Below are positions 32,490 to 42,237 of a stretch of 64,000 bases of DNA, piece by piece. Location: positions 142,354-206,353 of the forward strand of contig NZ_RFLV01000005.1 in the NCBI RefSeq assembly GCF_004920405.1, written 5' to 3'. The notes under the pieces are model-generated. The model worked only from the letters and a program-made list of their open reading frames with translations, had not been told where the DNA came from and ran no database searches. The stretch's first letter is position 1; every line of letters starts with the position of its first letter. Made by a program: the position numbers and the translations under genes. This DNA is from Pseudomonas leptonychotis (GTDB lineage: Bacteria; Pseudomonadota; Gammaproteobacteria; Pseudomonadales; Pseudomonadaceae).

Positions 32490-34712
32490 TCATTTTTCCC
32501 GCCAAAAGCGTGCATGGTCACGCAAACCCTGCGCCTGCTCGAATGCACCTAAGTGAATCCGCACCGCACCGTGCAACGCAGTGTCGTACAGACGCGCGCC
32601 CTGCGCTCGGTAACGGGCGACCACCTCGGCATGAGGATGCCCAAAAGTGTTGTGCGCACCGCGGGAAATCAACACCGACGATGGTTTAACCTGCGCCAGC
32701 AACGAGGTGGACGATGAGCTGCGGCTGCCATGATGGGGGGCCAACAACCAGTGTGCCGGCATCGACAGACCGCTGCTTAACAGGGCCCGCTCAGCCTGGC
32801 TGTCTATATCCCCTGTCAGCCACAAGCGCTCACCATTGGCCTCGACACGCAACACGCAGGACGCCTGATTGCCATTGGTGGCGTCAGTCCATAGCCAGGT
32901 GCTGAAGCGCACGCCTTCCCACCGCCAATGAGTACGACTGCACGACTGAGCCTCTAACGAAGGCGCCAATTTATCAGGCTCGCCACTGAGCACGCGCAGG
33001 GTCGGTAAACCTCGCGAGACTGCGACGCCACCCCCGGCATGATCGTTATCGGCATGGCTCAGCAATAGCAGGTCGAGCCCGCGCACATCTAATGCGCGCA
33101 AGGACGGCAACACGACTCGCTCGCCGGTATCAAACTCGCCAAAGCGTGGACCGGCGTCATACAACAGCTCGTGCCCCTGGGTCCGTACTAGCACTGCCAG
33201 CCCTTGACCCACATCCAGCATCCACACCTCCGCCCGCCCATACTCAGGTCGTAGCTGCGCAGAGAACAACACAGGCAACAGCATCAACACACCCAGACTG
33301 CGCACTGGCAGAGCAGCAGGCAGGAGCAATACCAGCGCCCCAACCGACACCAGCAGCCAGGCCCAAAATGGCAAAGCACTGGGTAACCATGCCGGCAGCC
33401 ACCAGGCCAGTTGCGTGAGTAGCGTGAACAGCAGATGCAACAACCAGCCAGCACCCTCAAGCAACGCAGCACCGACCCCAGCCACGGGCAGCAATAGCGT
33501 ACCGAGCAATGCTAAGGGCACGATCAGCAGACCCACTACAGGTACGGCAACCAAATTAGCCAATGGCCCACTGGCACTTACCGGCAAGCCAAGCGCTAAG
33601 AGTAACGGCAACAAACCAATGGCCATGGCCCATTGCGCGCGCAGCAAGGTTCCCCACCAAGACCAGGCGCCCAACCGGCCACTAAAAATCAGAATCAAAA
33701 GCAGCACAGCGCCAAATGACAACCAGAATCCTGGCTGCAAACTGGCCAGTGGCTCCCACAGCAACACCGCCAGCAATGCCAACAATAAGGGTAACCACAC
33801 GCCAAGATGACGAAAGCGCCAGCGCCAGAGCAATACCAGAGCCACCATCGCGCACGCACGCTGCACAGGCACCTCGAACCCGGCCAACAACCCATAAACC
33901 AGTGCACCCGCACAGGCCAATACGCAAGCACAGGGCAGCCAGGGCCAGCCACGCGGCCACACACCTAGGCGCGCCAGTCCGGCGACAAGGCCATACAAAA
34001 GTGTCGCCAAAAGACCGATATGCTGGCCGGAAATCACCATTAGGTGCACCGTGCCGGTGTTTTGCAGCACCTGCCAGTCCGTTGCCGACAACCCTGAGTC
34101 ATCACCTAGCACCAAAGCGGCCAACGCCCCTGCACGGCCATGCGCAGGGGTTGCCAAAACGCGCTGACGCACGCGGTCACGCCATGCACCGGCACCGCTT
34201 GCAGGTGTAAGCAGCTCGCCACTTTTCACCGTACCCGTCGCGCCAATGCGTTGCGCCAACAGCCAAGCTTCGTAATCAAATGCTTGAGGGTTGACTAAAC
34301 CATGAGGGCGCTTAAGCCTTACCGCTAAACGCCAAGTCTCCCCCGCACGTATAGCAGGCCCGCCATACCAAGACAGGCGCAATCGGTCCGGCAATTTATC
34401 GCGACGTGAAACCGCCTGTTCAATTTGGAAACGCACCACTCCATCAGTCACCTCGGGCAGACCGACCACCTGCCCTTGCAGCCAGAGGGTACGGGCATCT
34501 AGCTGCGGCGCCAGACGATCATCCAGCGCCCACTGTGCGCATACACAGGCCCAAGTGAAACCAAACAGCAACAAGGCGATGGGATAACTGCGAAACGGCA
34601 ATAGCATCACGCCTGCTGCCGACAGAACAGCCAAAAGCCAGAACGGTGGCAGGGCCGGAAGAAAGCGCAGCACCAACAGCCCAATTACCAGCGCCAAAAT
34701 TCCTGTACGCAT
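32490..34712 (-). CDS. comEC: ComEC/Rec2 DNA uptake channel
   Basis: This 740-residue polytopic protein has an N-terminal membrane and OB-like part, a Competence domain (VMISGQHIGL) and a C-terminal metallo-beta-lactamase-like domain with SHADNDHAGG. ComEC moves single-stranded DNA across the inner membrane during natural transformation. The start at 34712 follows a GGAG site; the longer frame begins in what is probably intergenic sequence. Its presence fits the imported DNA near rimO, although competence also needs type IV pili and other genes. Confidence 0.9.
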   Translation of the reverse strand: MRTGILALVIGLLVLRFLPALPPFWLLAVLSAAGVMLLPFRSYPIALLLFGFTWACVCAQWALDDRLAPQLDARTLWLQGQVVGLPEVTDGVVRFQIEQAVSRRDKLPDRLRLSWYGGPAIRAGETWRLAVRLKRPHGLVNPQAFDYEAWLLAQRIGATGTVKSGELLTPASGAGAWRDRVRQRVLATPAHGRAGALAALVLGDDSGLSATDWQVLQNTGTVHLMVISGQHIGLLATLLYGLVAGLARLGVWPRGWPWLPCACVLACAGALVYGLLAGFEVPVQRACAMVALVLLWRWRFRHLGVWLPLLLALLAVLLWEPLASLQPGFWLSFGAVLLLILIFSGRLGAWSWWGTLLRAQWAMAIGLLPLLLALGLPVSASGPLANLVAVPVVGLLIVPLALLGTLLLPVAGVGAALLEGAGWLLHLLFTLLTQLAWWLPAWLPSALPFWAWLLVSVGALVLLLPAALPVRSLGVLMLLPVLFSAQLRPEYGRAEVWMLDVGQGLAVLVRTQGHELLYDAGPRFGEFDTGERVVLPSLRALDVRGLDLLLLSHADNDHAGGGVAVSRGLPTLRVLSGEPDKLAPSLEAQSCSRTHWRWEGVRFSTWLWTDATNGNQASCVLRVEANGERLWLTGDIDSQAERALLSSGLSMPAHWLLAPHHGSRSSSSTSLLAQVKPSSVLISRGAHNTFGHPHAEVVARYRAQGARLYDTALHGAVRIHLGAFEQAQGLRDHARFWREK

Positions 34713-34846
34713 AGACTCGCTCCATGAGTCAGATACAACATTTAGCCTGCCGGGCAGCTTGTGCATATTTGCTGTCACAAAGTGTGAAAGCAGGCTGCCA
34801 TCAATGGGTGCATAATGTCGGCGCTTTTACCCGTCAGAGAGCCTTC

Positions 34847-35380
34847 ATGCCGCGTCGTTTATTCAAGCGCTACATGCCCAACCCAGACCGCATCAAGGGC
34901 AGTAAATCCCTGCGCTTTCTGGGCAGCCTAATTCATGACCCCAATCTCTGGCATCTCAACCGCCATTCTGTTTCCCGAGCCATGGCGATCGGCCTGTTCT
35001 GGGCAATGATTCCTATGCCCATGCAAATGGCAGCCGCCGCTGTGATGGCGATACCACTGCGGGCCAACCTGCCGATCTCGATTGGTTTGGTATGGTTGAC
35101 CAACCCGATCACCATGCCTCCCGTGTTCTATTGCAGTTATAAGTTTGGCGCCTGGTTGATCAACACCCCTACCCTGCAAATGCCTGATCACATCACCCTT
35201 CGCTGGGTCGGCCAAGTTTTGCAAACCCACTGGCAGCCGCTGCTGTTGGGCTCATTTGTACTGGGCATAGCGCTGGCATTGATCGGTTACTTCGCCACTA
35301 ATGCTTATTGGCGCTGGTGGGTACGGCACAACTGGCGCAAACGCCAGGAAAAGCGCCGCCAACACGACGCGCAAAACTGA
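34847..35380 (+). CDS. DUF2062 family membrane protein
   Basis: This 177-residue protein begins MPRRLFKRYMPNPDRI and has two or three membrane segments (AMAIGLFWAMIPMPMQMAAA, a second near ANLPISIGL, a last near LLGSFVLGIALALIG). The DUF2062 family has no firm function. The gene is divergent from comEC and ends at a palindromic terminator shared with lolE. Confidence 0.82.
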   Translation: MPRRLFKRYMPNPDRIKGSKSLRFLGSLIHDPNLWHLNRHSVSRAMAIGLFWAMIPMPMQMAAAAVMAIPLRANLPISIGLVWLTNPITMPPVFYCSYKFGAWLINTPTLQMPDHITLRWVGQVLQTHWQPLLLGSFVLGIALALIGYFATNAYWRWWVRHNWRKRQEKRRQHDAQN

Positions 35381-35420
35381 AATAAAAAAGCCGTTACTGA
35401 GTAACGGCTTTTTTATTTCA
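35381..35420. terminator. Bidirectional terminator between the DUF2062 gene and lolE
   Basis: A near-perfect palindrome, AAAAAAGCCGTTACT and its complement around a GA centre, lies between two convergent genes. It works in both directions. Confidence 0.88.
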
Positions 35421-35431
35421 GGCAGATTAGC

Positions 35432-36676
35432 CTATTCGTAACGCAACGCATCAGCGGGTTGAATCTGCGCGGCACGCCAGGAGGGATAGACAGTGGCGAG
35501 AAAGCTTAGGCTGAAGGCTGCCCCACAGATCAACAGAACATCCGAGAGCAGCAACTGCGATGGCAAATTGCTAATGAAGTAGACATCCGAGCTCATGACC
35601 TGCTGCCCACTCAAACGCTCAATCCAACCCACCAACTGGCTGACATTGAGCGCAGCCAGAATGCCCAGCACCGCACCAATTAACGTGCCGACAACGCCAA
35701 TAACCGTGCCCTGCACCATAAAGATGCCCATGATTTGCCCCGGCGTGGCACCGAGCGTTCGCAGGATGGCAATGTCCGCGCCCTTGTCTGCCACCACCAT
35801 GATCAACGTGGCAATGATGTTAAACGCGGCCACCGCGACGATCAGCAGCAAGAGCAGACCGATCATGGTCTTTTCCATTTTCATCGCGCTGAACAAACTG
35901 CCCTGGGTCAGGGTCCAGTCAGTGGCGTTATAACCCGCGCCCAACTCGCCGATAATCTGCGTGGCCACCTGCGGCGCCTGGTACAGATCCTTCAGCTTCA
36001 GGCGCACACTTTGCACCTGACCCGGCTGCATACGCTGGATATGCGCCGCATCAGCGACGTGAATCAAGGCCAGCGAGCTGTCCAGCTCGGCGCCCACCTT
36101 GAAGATACCCACCACATTCAAGCGCTGCATGCGTGGGCTGATACCGCCCGGCACGCTGCTCAGTTCCGGCACGATCAGCGCGAGTTTGTCGCCCACACGT
36201 AGCTGAAAGCGCCGAGCGGTAATCTCGCCAAGTACCACACCGAACTCACCTTCGCGCAGGTCGCTCAAGCGACCTTGCTGCATATGCTGATCGATGATCG
36301 ACACCTGCGGCTCCAACGCCGGATCAACACCATGCAGCTGCACCGGCTGCATGGCACCGCGCACTGAAAGCATCCCTTCCAGCTCTGCGAACGGCACGGC
36401 AGCCAGTACCTGCGGGTTATTTTTTGCCGCGTCAGCTACCCGCTGCCAATCATCCAGTGGCTTAATACCGGCGATGCTGGCGTGCGGCACCATGCCGAGA
36501 ATGCGCGTGCTCATTTCCTTCTGGAAGCCATTCATCACCGATAGCACCACGATCATGGCCAGCACACCCAGGGCCAGGCCAATCATCGAGGTCATCGAGA
36601 TAAAGGAAATAAAGTGGTTGCGCCGCTTGGCCCCGGTATAGCGGATACCGATAAAAATACTCAGCGGACGAAACAT
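35432..36676 (-). CDS. lolE: Lipoprotein-releasing ABC transporter permease LolE
   Basis: This 414-residue permease has an N-terminal membrane segment ([20 protein letters not shown]), a periplasmic domain and three C-terminal segments, the FtsX/LolCE layout. LolCDE extracts mature lipoproteins from the inner membrane and hands them to LolA. It is a close paralogue of lolC in this cluster; the third position in the operon is the reason for the E name. Its ATG shares one base with the end of lolD. Confidence 0.88.
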   Translation of the reverse strand: MFRPLSIFIGIRYTGAKRRNHFISFISMTSMIGLALGVLAMIVVLSVMNGFQKEMSTRILGMVPHASIAGIKPLDDWQRVADAAKNNPQVLAAVPFAELEGMLSVRGAMQPVQLHGVDPALEPQVSIIDQHMQQGRLSDLREGEFGVVLGEITARRFQLRVGDKLALIVPELSSVPGGISPRMQRLNVVGIFKVGAELDSSLALIHVADAAHIQRMQPGQVQSVRLKLKDLYQAPQVATQIIGELGAGYNATDWTLTQGSLFSAMKMEKTMIGLLLLLIVAVAAFNIIATLIMVVADKGADIAILRTLGATPGQIMGIFMVQGTVIGVVGTLIGAVLGILAALNVSQLVGWIERLSGQQVMSSDVYFISNLPSQLLLSDVLLICGAAFSLSFLATVYPSWRAAQIQPADALRYE

Positions 36677-37389
36677 CAGGCAGCCACCAGCTTGCCGTCT
36701 TCCAGACGCAGGATGCGGTCCATTTGCTGAGCCAGCTGCATGTCGTGAGTGACCACCAGAAAGGCCGTTTGCGACGACGTGCTCAGCTCTTTCATCAGGT
36801 CCTGAATGCCTTGCGCTGTGTGGTGATCGAGGTTGCCGGTGGGCTCATCGAGCAGCACCAGACCCGGCTGATTGACCAGCGCTCGGGCAATCGCCACACG
36901 CTGACGCTCACCACCGGAAAGCTCCGATGGCTTATGCGCCAAGCGATGGTCCAAACCAACCCGCTCCAGCAGTGCGCTGGCGCGCTGGCGCGCCTCACTG
37001 ATCGGCGTACGGCCAATCAGCAATGGCATGCACACGTTCTCCAGTGCGGTGAACTCTGGCAGCAGATGGTGAAACTGATAAACGAAGCCGAGGGCACGGT
37101 TTCGCAGCAGCCCGCGCTGCTTTTCATTTAGCGCAGACAACTCCTCGCCGGCCAGCCAGACACTACCGGTGCTCGGCGTATCCAGCCCACCGAGCATATT
37201 CAGCAAGGTGCTCTTGCCTGAACCAGAGCTGCCGACAATCGCCACACGCTCGCCGGGGTGCAGTTCAAGCTGCAGGTCCTGCAGCACCACCACCGATTGC
37301 GGACCCTCGTCATAGCTTTTACCGAGGTTGCGACAACTCAACACTGCACGATCTTGCATAACCGAATCACTCATAACCTGATCATTCAT
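36676..37389 (-). CDS. lolD: Lipoprotein-releasing ABC transporter ATPase LolD
   Basis: This ABC ATPase of up to 237 residues has Walker [10 protein letters not shown], signature [10 protein letters not shown], Walker [13 protein letters not shown] and a switch His. It powers LolC/LolE. Three in-frame ATG codons (37389, 37374, 37359) lie in a 15-bp unit repeated three times; family alignments from memory favour the third ([16 protein letters not shown]), and the first overlaps the lolC stop. The first is listed as the outer limit. Confidence 0.9.
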   Translation of the reverse strand: MNDQVMSDSVMQDRAVLSCRNLGKSYDEGPQSVVVLQDLQLELHPGERVAIVGSSGSGKSTLLNMLGGLDTPSTGSVWLAGEELSALNEKQRGLLRNRALGFVYQFHHLLPEFTALENVCMPLLIGRTPISEARQRASALLERVGLDHRLAHKPSELSGGERQRVAIARALVNQPGLVLLDEPTGNLDHHTAQGIQDLMKELSTSSQTAFLVVTHDMQLAQQMDRILRLEDGKLVAA

Positions 37390-38632
37390 AACGCAGGGCC
37401 TCCGCAGGCTGGGTGCGCGCTGCGCGCCAGGCCGGATACAGGGTGGCGAAGAAACTTAGAATCAACGCCGCAGCGCAAACCAGCAACACGTCGTTCAGCT
37501 GGAGTTGCGAGGGCAGATAATCGATGAAATACACATCGGCATTAAGAAACTTGATGCCCAACAGATGCTCCAGCCCGGCAATCGCGCTGCTGATGTTCAG
37601 CGCCGCGAGGCAGCCCAGTACGGCACCAATCGCGGTGCCGAACACGCCGATCACCGTGCCTTGCACCATAAAGATCGCCATGATCTGCCGTGGCGTCGCC
37701 CCAAGGGTGCGCAGAATAGCGATGTCACCTTTCTTGTCGGTGACCACCATGACTAGGGTAGAAATAATATTGAAAGCGGCCACTGCAACGATCAGCAGCA
37801 ACAGCAGGCCAATCATGGCTTTCTCCATGCGAATCGCCTGATAGAGATTGCCATGGGTGCGGGTCCAGTCACGGGCGTAGTAATCGCCCTCGCCCAAGGT
37901 TTGCGCCAACGCCCAAGCCGTACGCGGGGCCTGGAACAAATCAGCGAACTTCAGGCGAATGCCTTGCACGTGATCGGGCTGCCAACGCTGCAAGCGCGCC
38001 AGATCCTGCACGTGGGTTAGCGCCAGATGCCCATCGATCTCGCCGGCGCCCACATGAAAAATACCGACCACCGTAAAACGCTTGAGGCGCGGAAACATAC
38101 CCGCAGGGGTGACGGTGACTTCCGGGGCGACAAAGGTGACCTTGTCGCCCATGCTGACTCCAAGTTTGGCGGCAGCTTTGTCACCCAGCACCATGCCGAA
38201 CTCGCCGGGCTGCAACGCCTCAAGGCGGCCTTGCTGAAAGAAATTGCCGATGATCGATACCTTGGCCTCTTCGACCGGGTCGACAGCATTGATCAGCACT
38301 TTCTGCACCTTGCCATCGCTGGTCAGCAAGCCCTGCATCTGGCTAAACGGCGCAACCGCCAGCACTTGCGGGTTGCTCTGCGCCTTGTCGGCCAGGCTGC
38401 GCCAGTCCTTGATCGGCGTGGCGCTCTCGACGGTGGCGTGCGGCACCATGCCGAGCACGCGGGTGCGCATTTCATGATCGAAGCCGTTCATCACTGACAG
38501 CACCAGAATCATCACCAGCACACCAAGCGCCAGCCCGATCATCGAGGTCAGGGAAATAAAGGATACGAAGTGATTGCGACGCTTGGCCCGCGTGTAACGC
38601 GTGCCTATAAATACAAACAGAGGTCTGAACAT
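37382..38632 (-). CDS. lolC: Lipoprotein-releasing ABC transporter permease LolC
   Basis: This 416-residue permease has the same layout as LolE: a membrane segment after residue 20, a periplasmic domain, and three C-terminal segments including [20 protein letters not shown]. It is the first gene of lolCDE. The two permeases are clearly paralogous in sequence (ALRYE C-terminus, [17 protein letters not shown] start), and short identical stretches could allow gene conversion. Confidence 0.88.
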   Translation of the reverse strand: MFRPLFVFIGTRYTRAKRRNHFVSFISLTSMIGLALGVLVMILVLSVMNGFDHEMRTRVLGMVPHATVESATPIKDWRSLADKAQSNPQVLAVAPFSQMQGLLTSDGKVQKVLINAVDPVEEAKVSIIGNFFQQGRLEALQPGEFGMVLGDKAAAKLGVSMGDKVTFVAPEVTVTPAGMFPRLKRFTVVGIFHVGAGEIDGHLALTHVQDLARLQRWQPDHVQGIRLKFADLFQAPRTAWALAQTLGEGDYYARDWTRTHGNLYQAIRMEKAMIGLLLLLIVAVAAFNIISTLVMVVTDKKGDIAILRTLGATPRQIMAIFMVQGTVIGVFGTAIGAVLGCLAALNISSAIAGLEHLLGIKFLNADVYFIDYLPSQLQLNDVLLVCAAALILSFFATLYPAWRAARTQPAEALRYE

Positions 38633-38727
38633 GTCGGGGGCTGATTCGAGGGAAAAAGAAACGTCCTTGTGGCGGGGCTAGGCGAGCAGCTTTACACTCT
38701 GACCACTACTGCTGCCATGGGTTCGCC

Positions 38728-39303
38728 ATGCCGACTCAAGATGAAGATGATCGCCGCGAATACTATCGTATCGACGATACGATCGCACTGGAATTCACCC
38801 TGCTCTCGGGCCCAGAAGCCCTTGCCAGTGATGAGCTTCACGACAACTCGCCGTTGTTCAACCTGCTTAGCGATCTACACCTGATGGACTTCGAGTCGCA
38901 GCACTTGCTGCGGCACATAACGGAGCGCGATCGCACATTGGCCAATTACCTTAAGGTAATGAACAAGCGTATCGACTTGCTCGGCCAGGCCGTTGCGCAA
39001 AGCCTGCTGCGCGATATTGGTACACCGCGCAAAGTCAGCCTGTCCGAGGGTGGCGTCAGCTTCAATAACGCCCAGCCTGTCAGCCTCGGTGCGCACCTGG
39101 CTCTGAAGATGGTGCTGATGCCACAAGCCCTAGGCCTGCTGCTGCGGGCCAAAGTGGTGCATTGCCAGCAGCTGCCATCGCAACAATTCGAGATTGGCGC
39201 AGAGTTCGAAGCCCTCACCGACGCACAACGTCAGTTGTTGGCTCGGCATATCCTGCAACGCCAGGCCCTGGAACGCCGCCAGGCCCGCGAACAGCCCCTG
39301 TAA
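38728..39303 (+). CDS. PilZ-domain protein, probable cyclic di-GMP receptor
   Basis: This 191-residue soluble protein has an N-terminal RREYYRIDD motif that supplies the RxxxR element and a later SLSEGGVSF in place of the usual D/NxSxxG. The second motif has Ser at the Asp/Asn position, so cyclic di-GMP affinity is uncertain. The gene is divergent from lolC and lies upstream of a small secreted protein gene and a phosphodiesterase gene. Confidence 0.8.
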   Translation: MPTQDEDDRREYYRIDDTIALEFTLLSGPEALASDELHDNSPLFNLLSDLHLMDFESQHLLRHITERDRTLANYLKVMNKRIDLLGQAVAQSLLRDIGTPRKVSLSEGGVSFNNAQPVSLGAHLALKMVLMPQALGLLLRAKVVHCQQLPSQQFEIGAEFEALTDAQRQLLARHILQRQALERRQAREQPL

Positions 39304-39321
39304 CCCTGATAGTGAGCCGCC

Positions 39322-39624
39322 ATGCCGCGCTTGTTTCTGCTACTCGCCCTACTCCTAACTGTCGGCGCGCATGCCGATACCTTGCAAATCCCTATCGGCC
39401 AGCAAGGTGCCGGCGAGCTGCGCCTGCCACAGCTCGGTGAGTCGCAACGTGCGGTGCTGGAGCGCTTCGGCCTGGCCGATGAAGAGCATCCCAGCGTTGG
39501 TAACCCGCCAATCACCCGCTGGGACTATCGTGAGTTCAGCGTCTACTTCGAGCACACCCATGTGATCAACAGTGTGCGCCATCATCAGCCTGGCGCAGCC
39601 CTGCCGAATAAGGAGCAACAGTGA
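39322..39624 (+). CDS. Small secreted protein of unknown function
   Basis: This 100-residue protein has a clear Sec signal peptide (MPRLFLLLALLLTVGAHA, cleavage near residue 18) and a short acidic/aromatic mature part with ITRWDYREFSVYFEHTHVIN. I do not recognise a named family. Its stop overlaps the GTG start of the next gene (GTGA), so the two are translationally coupled and probably co-transcribed with the PilZ gene. Confidence 0.7.
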   Translation: MPRLFLLLALLLTVGAHADTLQIPIGQQGAGELRLPQLGESQRAVLERFGLADEEHPSVGNPPITRWDYREFSVYFEHTHVINSVRHHQPGAALPNKEQQ

Positions 39625-40337
39625 CAGTCATCTACGGACATCGCGGCGCCAAAGGCGAGGCCCCAGAAAACACCCTAGCCAGCTTCCAGCAATGCCTGCA
39701 GCATGGTGTTCACCGCTGCGAATTGGACCTGCACCTGTCGCGTGATGGCGAGCTGATGGTGATTCACGACCCGACTCTCAAACGCACCACAGGCCGCCGC
39801 GGCAAAGTGGTTGAGCATGTTGCCGCCGAACTGGTGACCCTTGATGCGCGCAAAGGTGGGCCTGGCGCCGTAAACCCCTGCCCAATCCCGCGCCTGGAAG
39901 AGTTATTCCAGCAGTGCGATTTCGAGCACTGGCAACTGGAAGTCAAAAGCGCCTCAAAGGTTCGCTCCGCGCGCATGGTCAAGGCCATTGCCGAACTGGC
40001 CGCGCGCTACAACCTGGCGGAAAAAGTCACCGTTACTTCCAGCTCACGGGAAGTGCTGAGGGCCTTGCAAAACCTGACGCCGCATCTGCAGCGCGGCCTG
40101 GTCGCTGAAAACGCCTGGCTTGACCCACTGAAAGTCGCCAAACATTACGGCTGCCATCTGTTGGCGTTGAACTGGACACTGTGCACCCCGGAGCGCCTGT
40201 TGAAAGCGCAGAAAGCCGGCCTGCATGTATCGGTGTGGACGGTCAACGAACCGGCGCTGATGCGCCGCCTGGCGGACTTCGGTGTGGACAGCATCATCAC
40301 CGACTTTCCGGGGATCGCCGTACAGACACTGAGCTGA
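39621..40337 (+). CDS. Glycerophosphodiester phosphodiesterase
   Basis: This 238-residue GDPD TIM barrel starts at a GTG (TVIYGHRGAKGEAPENTLAS). The catalytic residues are visible: HRG, CELDLHLSRDGE and VIHDPTLKRTTG. No signal peptide is present, so it is the cytoplasmic UgpQ-like type that releases glycerol-3-phosphate. A terminator follows. Confidence 0.88.
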   Translation: MTVIYGHRGAKGEAPENTLASFQQCLQHGVHRCELDLHLSRDGELMVIHDPTLKRTTGRRGKVVEHVAAELVTLDARKGGPGAVNPCPIPRLEELFQQCDFEHWQLEVKSASKVRSARMVKAIAELAARYNLAEKVTVTSSSREVLRALQNLTPHLQRGLVAENAWLDPLKVAKHYGCHLLALNWTLCTPERLLKAQKAGLHVSVWTVNEPALMRRLADFGVDSIITDFPGIAVQTLS

Positions 40338-40361
40338 ATACCTCAGCCCAACCTTCATGCA

Positions 40362-40393
40362 TAAAAAAACCGGCCGCCAGGGCCGGTTTTTCG
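40362..40393 (+). terminator. Terminator after the phosphodiesterase gene
   Basis: An A run, the stem ACCGGCC/GGCCGGT with a small loop, and a T run lie between convergent genes. Confidence 0.85.
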
Positions 40394-40492
40394 TTAAGCC
40401 TGATCAGAAACTTTCGCGATTAGGCCAACGCCAGTCGCAGGAGTCGCTGAACGGGTTCTCCCCGGCCGGCTCAGGCCACCGGCCGGAGCCGC

Positions 40493-41887
40493 TCAAAAAA
40501 GCCGGTTGAGGCCGTCAAACGCCGCTACCCGATAGGCTTCCGCCATGGTCGGGTAGTTGAAGGTGGTATTGACGAAGTACTTGATGCTATTCGCCTCGCC
40601 CTTCTGGTTCATGATCGCCTGGCCGATATGCACGATCTCTGAAGCTTGATAACCAAAGCAGTGCACGCCCAGGACTTCCAGGGTCTCGCGATGGAACAGC
40701 AGCTTGAGCATGCCCACCGGTTCGTGGGAAATCTGCGCCCGCGCCATGCCCTTGAAAAACGCCTTGCCGACTTCGTAGGGAATCTTGGCCTGGGTCAGCT
40801 CGCGCTCGGTTTTACCAATCGAGCTGATCTCGGGAATGGTGTAAATACCGGTCGGCACGTCATCGACGAAACGCCAGCTGCCATTGTCAACAATGCTGCC
40901 GGCAGCCGAACGACCTTGGTCAGCAGCGGCACTGGCCAGGCTCGGCCAGCCGATTACATCGCCCGCGGCATAGACGGTCGGCACCTCAGTACGGTAAGTC
41001 TCGTCGACTTCAACCTGACCACGGCTGTTGACCTTGATGCCGATATTTTCCAAACCCAGCTGGTCGGTGTTACCGGTACGGCCGTTACACCAGAGAAAGG
41101 CGTCAGCCTTGATTTTCTTACCGGACTTGAGGTGCAGAACCACACCGTTCTCCACCCCTTCAACGCGCTCGTATTCTTCGTTGTGGCGGATCAGCACATT
41201 GTTATTGCGCAGGTGATAGCTCAGCGCGTCGGAGATTTCCGCATCGAGGAAGCTCAGCAACTGATCACGGTTATCGATCAGATCGACCAACACGCCTAGG
41301 CCACTGAAAATCGAGGCGTACTCAGAGCCAATCACGCCGGCGCCGTAGATGATGATGCGGCGCGGGGTGTGGCCCAAGCTGAGAATAGTGTCGCTGTCGT
41401 AGACACGCGGGTGCTGGAAGTCCACGTCCACCGGGCGGTAAGGCCGCGAACCGGTGGCAATGACGATCTGCTTGGCCACCAGTTTTTCCACCACGCCATT
41501 GGAGCAGACCACTTCGATGGTGTGCTCATCGGCAAAACTGCCGGTGCCGAAAAACAAGTCGATGCGATTGCGCGCGTAATAGCCAGTACGAGAAGTGACC
41601 TGCTTAGCGATTACCCGTTCGGCGCTTTTCAGCACATCGGGGAAGGAGAACCAGCGTGGCTCGCCGATCTGGCGAAACATCGGGTTGGTGTTGAATTGCA
41701 TGATCTGCCGTACCGAATGGCGCAATGCCTTGGACGGGATGGTGCCCAGGTGCGTGCAGTTGCCGCCGACTTCACGGCGACTGTCGACCACGGCCACCTT
41801 GCGCCCAGCCTTGGCCGCGTTCATTGCCGCGCCTTCTCCTGCAGGGCCAGAACCCAACACCACTACGTCGTAGTTGTAGACCGCCAT
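40493..41887 (-). CDS. sthA: Soluble pyridine nucleotide transhydrogenase
   Basis: This 464-residue flavoprotein interconverts NADH and NADPH. The FAD site is [17 protein letters not shown], the NAD site [15 protein letters not shown], and the C-terminal dimer domain ends in [16 protein letters not shown]. The redox-active disulfide of lipoamide dehydrogenases is replaced ([13 protein letters not shown] has only one Cys), which is the mark of SthA. It lies beside the Na+-NQR operon, which uses NADH. Confidence 0.93.
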   Translation of the reverse strand: MAVYNYDVVVLGSGPAGEGAAMNAAKAGRKVAVVDSRREVGGNCTHLGTIPSKALRHSVRQIMQFNTNPMFRQIGEPRWFSFPDVLKSAERVIAKQVTSRTGYYARNRIDLFFGTGSFADEHTIEVVCSNGVVEKLVAKQIVIATGSRPYRPVDVDFQHPRVYDSDTILSLGHTPRRIIIYGAGVIGSEYASIFSGLGVLVDLIDNRDQLLSFLDAEISDALSYHLRNNNVLIRHNEEYERVEGVENGVVLHLKSGKKIKADAFLWCNGRTGNTDQLGLENIGIKVNSRGQVEVDETYRTEVPTVYAAGDVIGWPSLASAAADQGRSAAGSIVDNGSWRFVDDVPTGIYTIPEISSIGKTERELTQAKIPYEVGKAFFKGMARAQISHEPVGMLKLLFHRETLEVLGVHCFGYQASEIVHIGQAIMNQKGEANSIKYFVNTTFNYPTMAEAYRVAAFDGLNRLF

Positions 41888-42009
41888 GTTTACTCCTTTG
41901 GATCACACCGGAGCACTTGTACCGTGCTCTCGGCAGGGTCAGCACTGCACACGCAGCCTGACAATCAATGCATCTGCTGCAGCCTAGCCCTTGGGCGGCC
42001 GCAGGGCGA

Positions 42010-42237
42010 TTAGCGCTTCGTCGCGTCGTAGGCCAAAGCGCTTGTATCAGGGGCCGACTCACTGTTGATTTCTTCGCACTTCTCACGGCTACCGCCGCAG
42101 ATCGAACATTCTTTCTCGATCCCAAGGTTAGCAATACCGCCGCAAGAGCCGGCGATGGGCTTGCCCCCCATGATCACACCGATAGCCATCATGCCGACTA
42201 CCAACAGCATGACTAGAAACACCACTAAAAAGGTCAT
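42010..42237 (-). CDS. nqrM: Na+-NQR maturation protein NqrM
   Basis: This 75-residue protein has one membrane helix (residues 3-23) followed by four conserved cysteines (Cys32, 44, 47, 54; GSCGG and CSICGGSREKC). NqrM is needed to deliver iron to the NqrD/E metal centre. Its ATG overlaps the apbE stop by 4 bases, as expected for the last gene of the nqr operon. Confidence 0.9.
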   Translation of the reverse strand: MTFLVVFLVMLLVVGMMAIGVIMGGKPIAGSCGGIANLGIEKECSICGGSREKCEEINSESAPDTSALAYDATKR

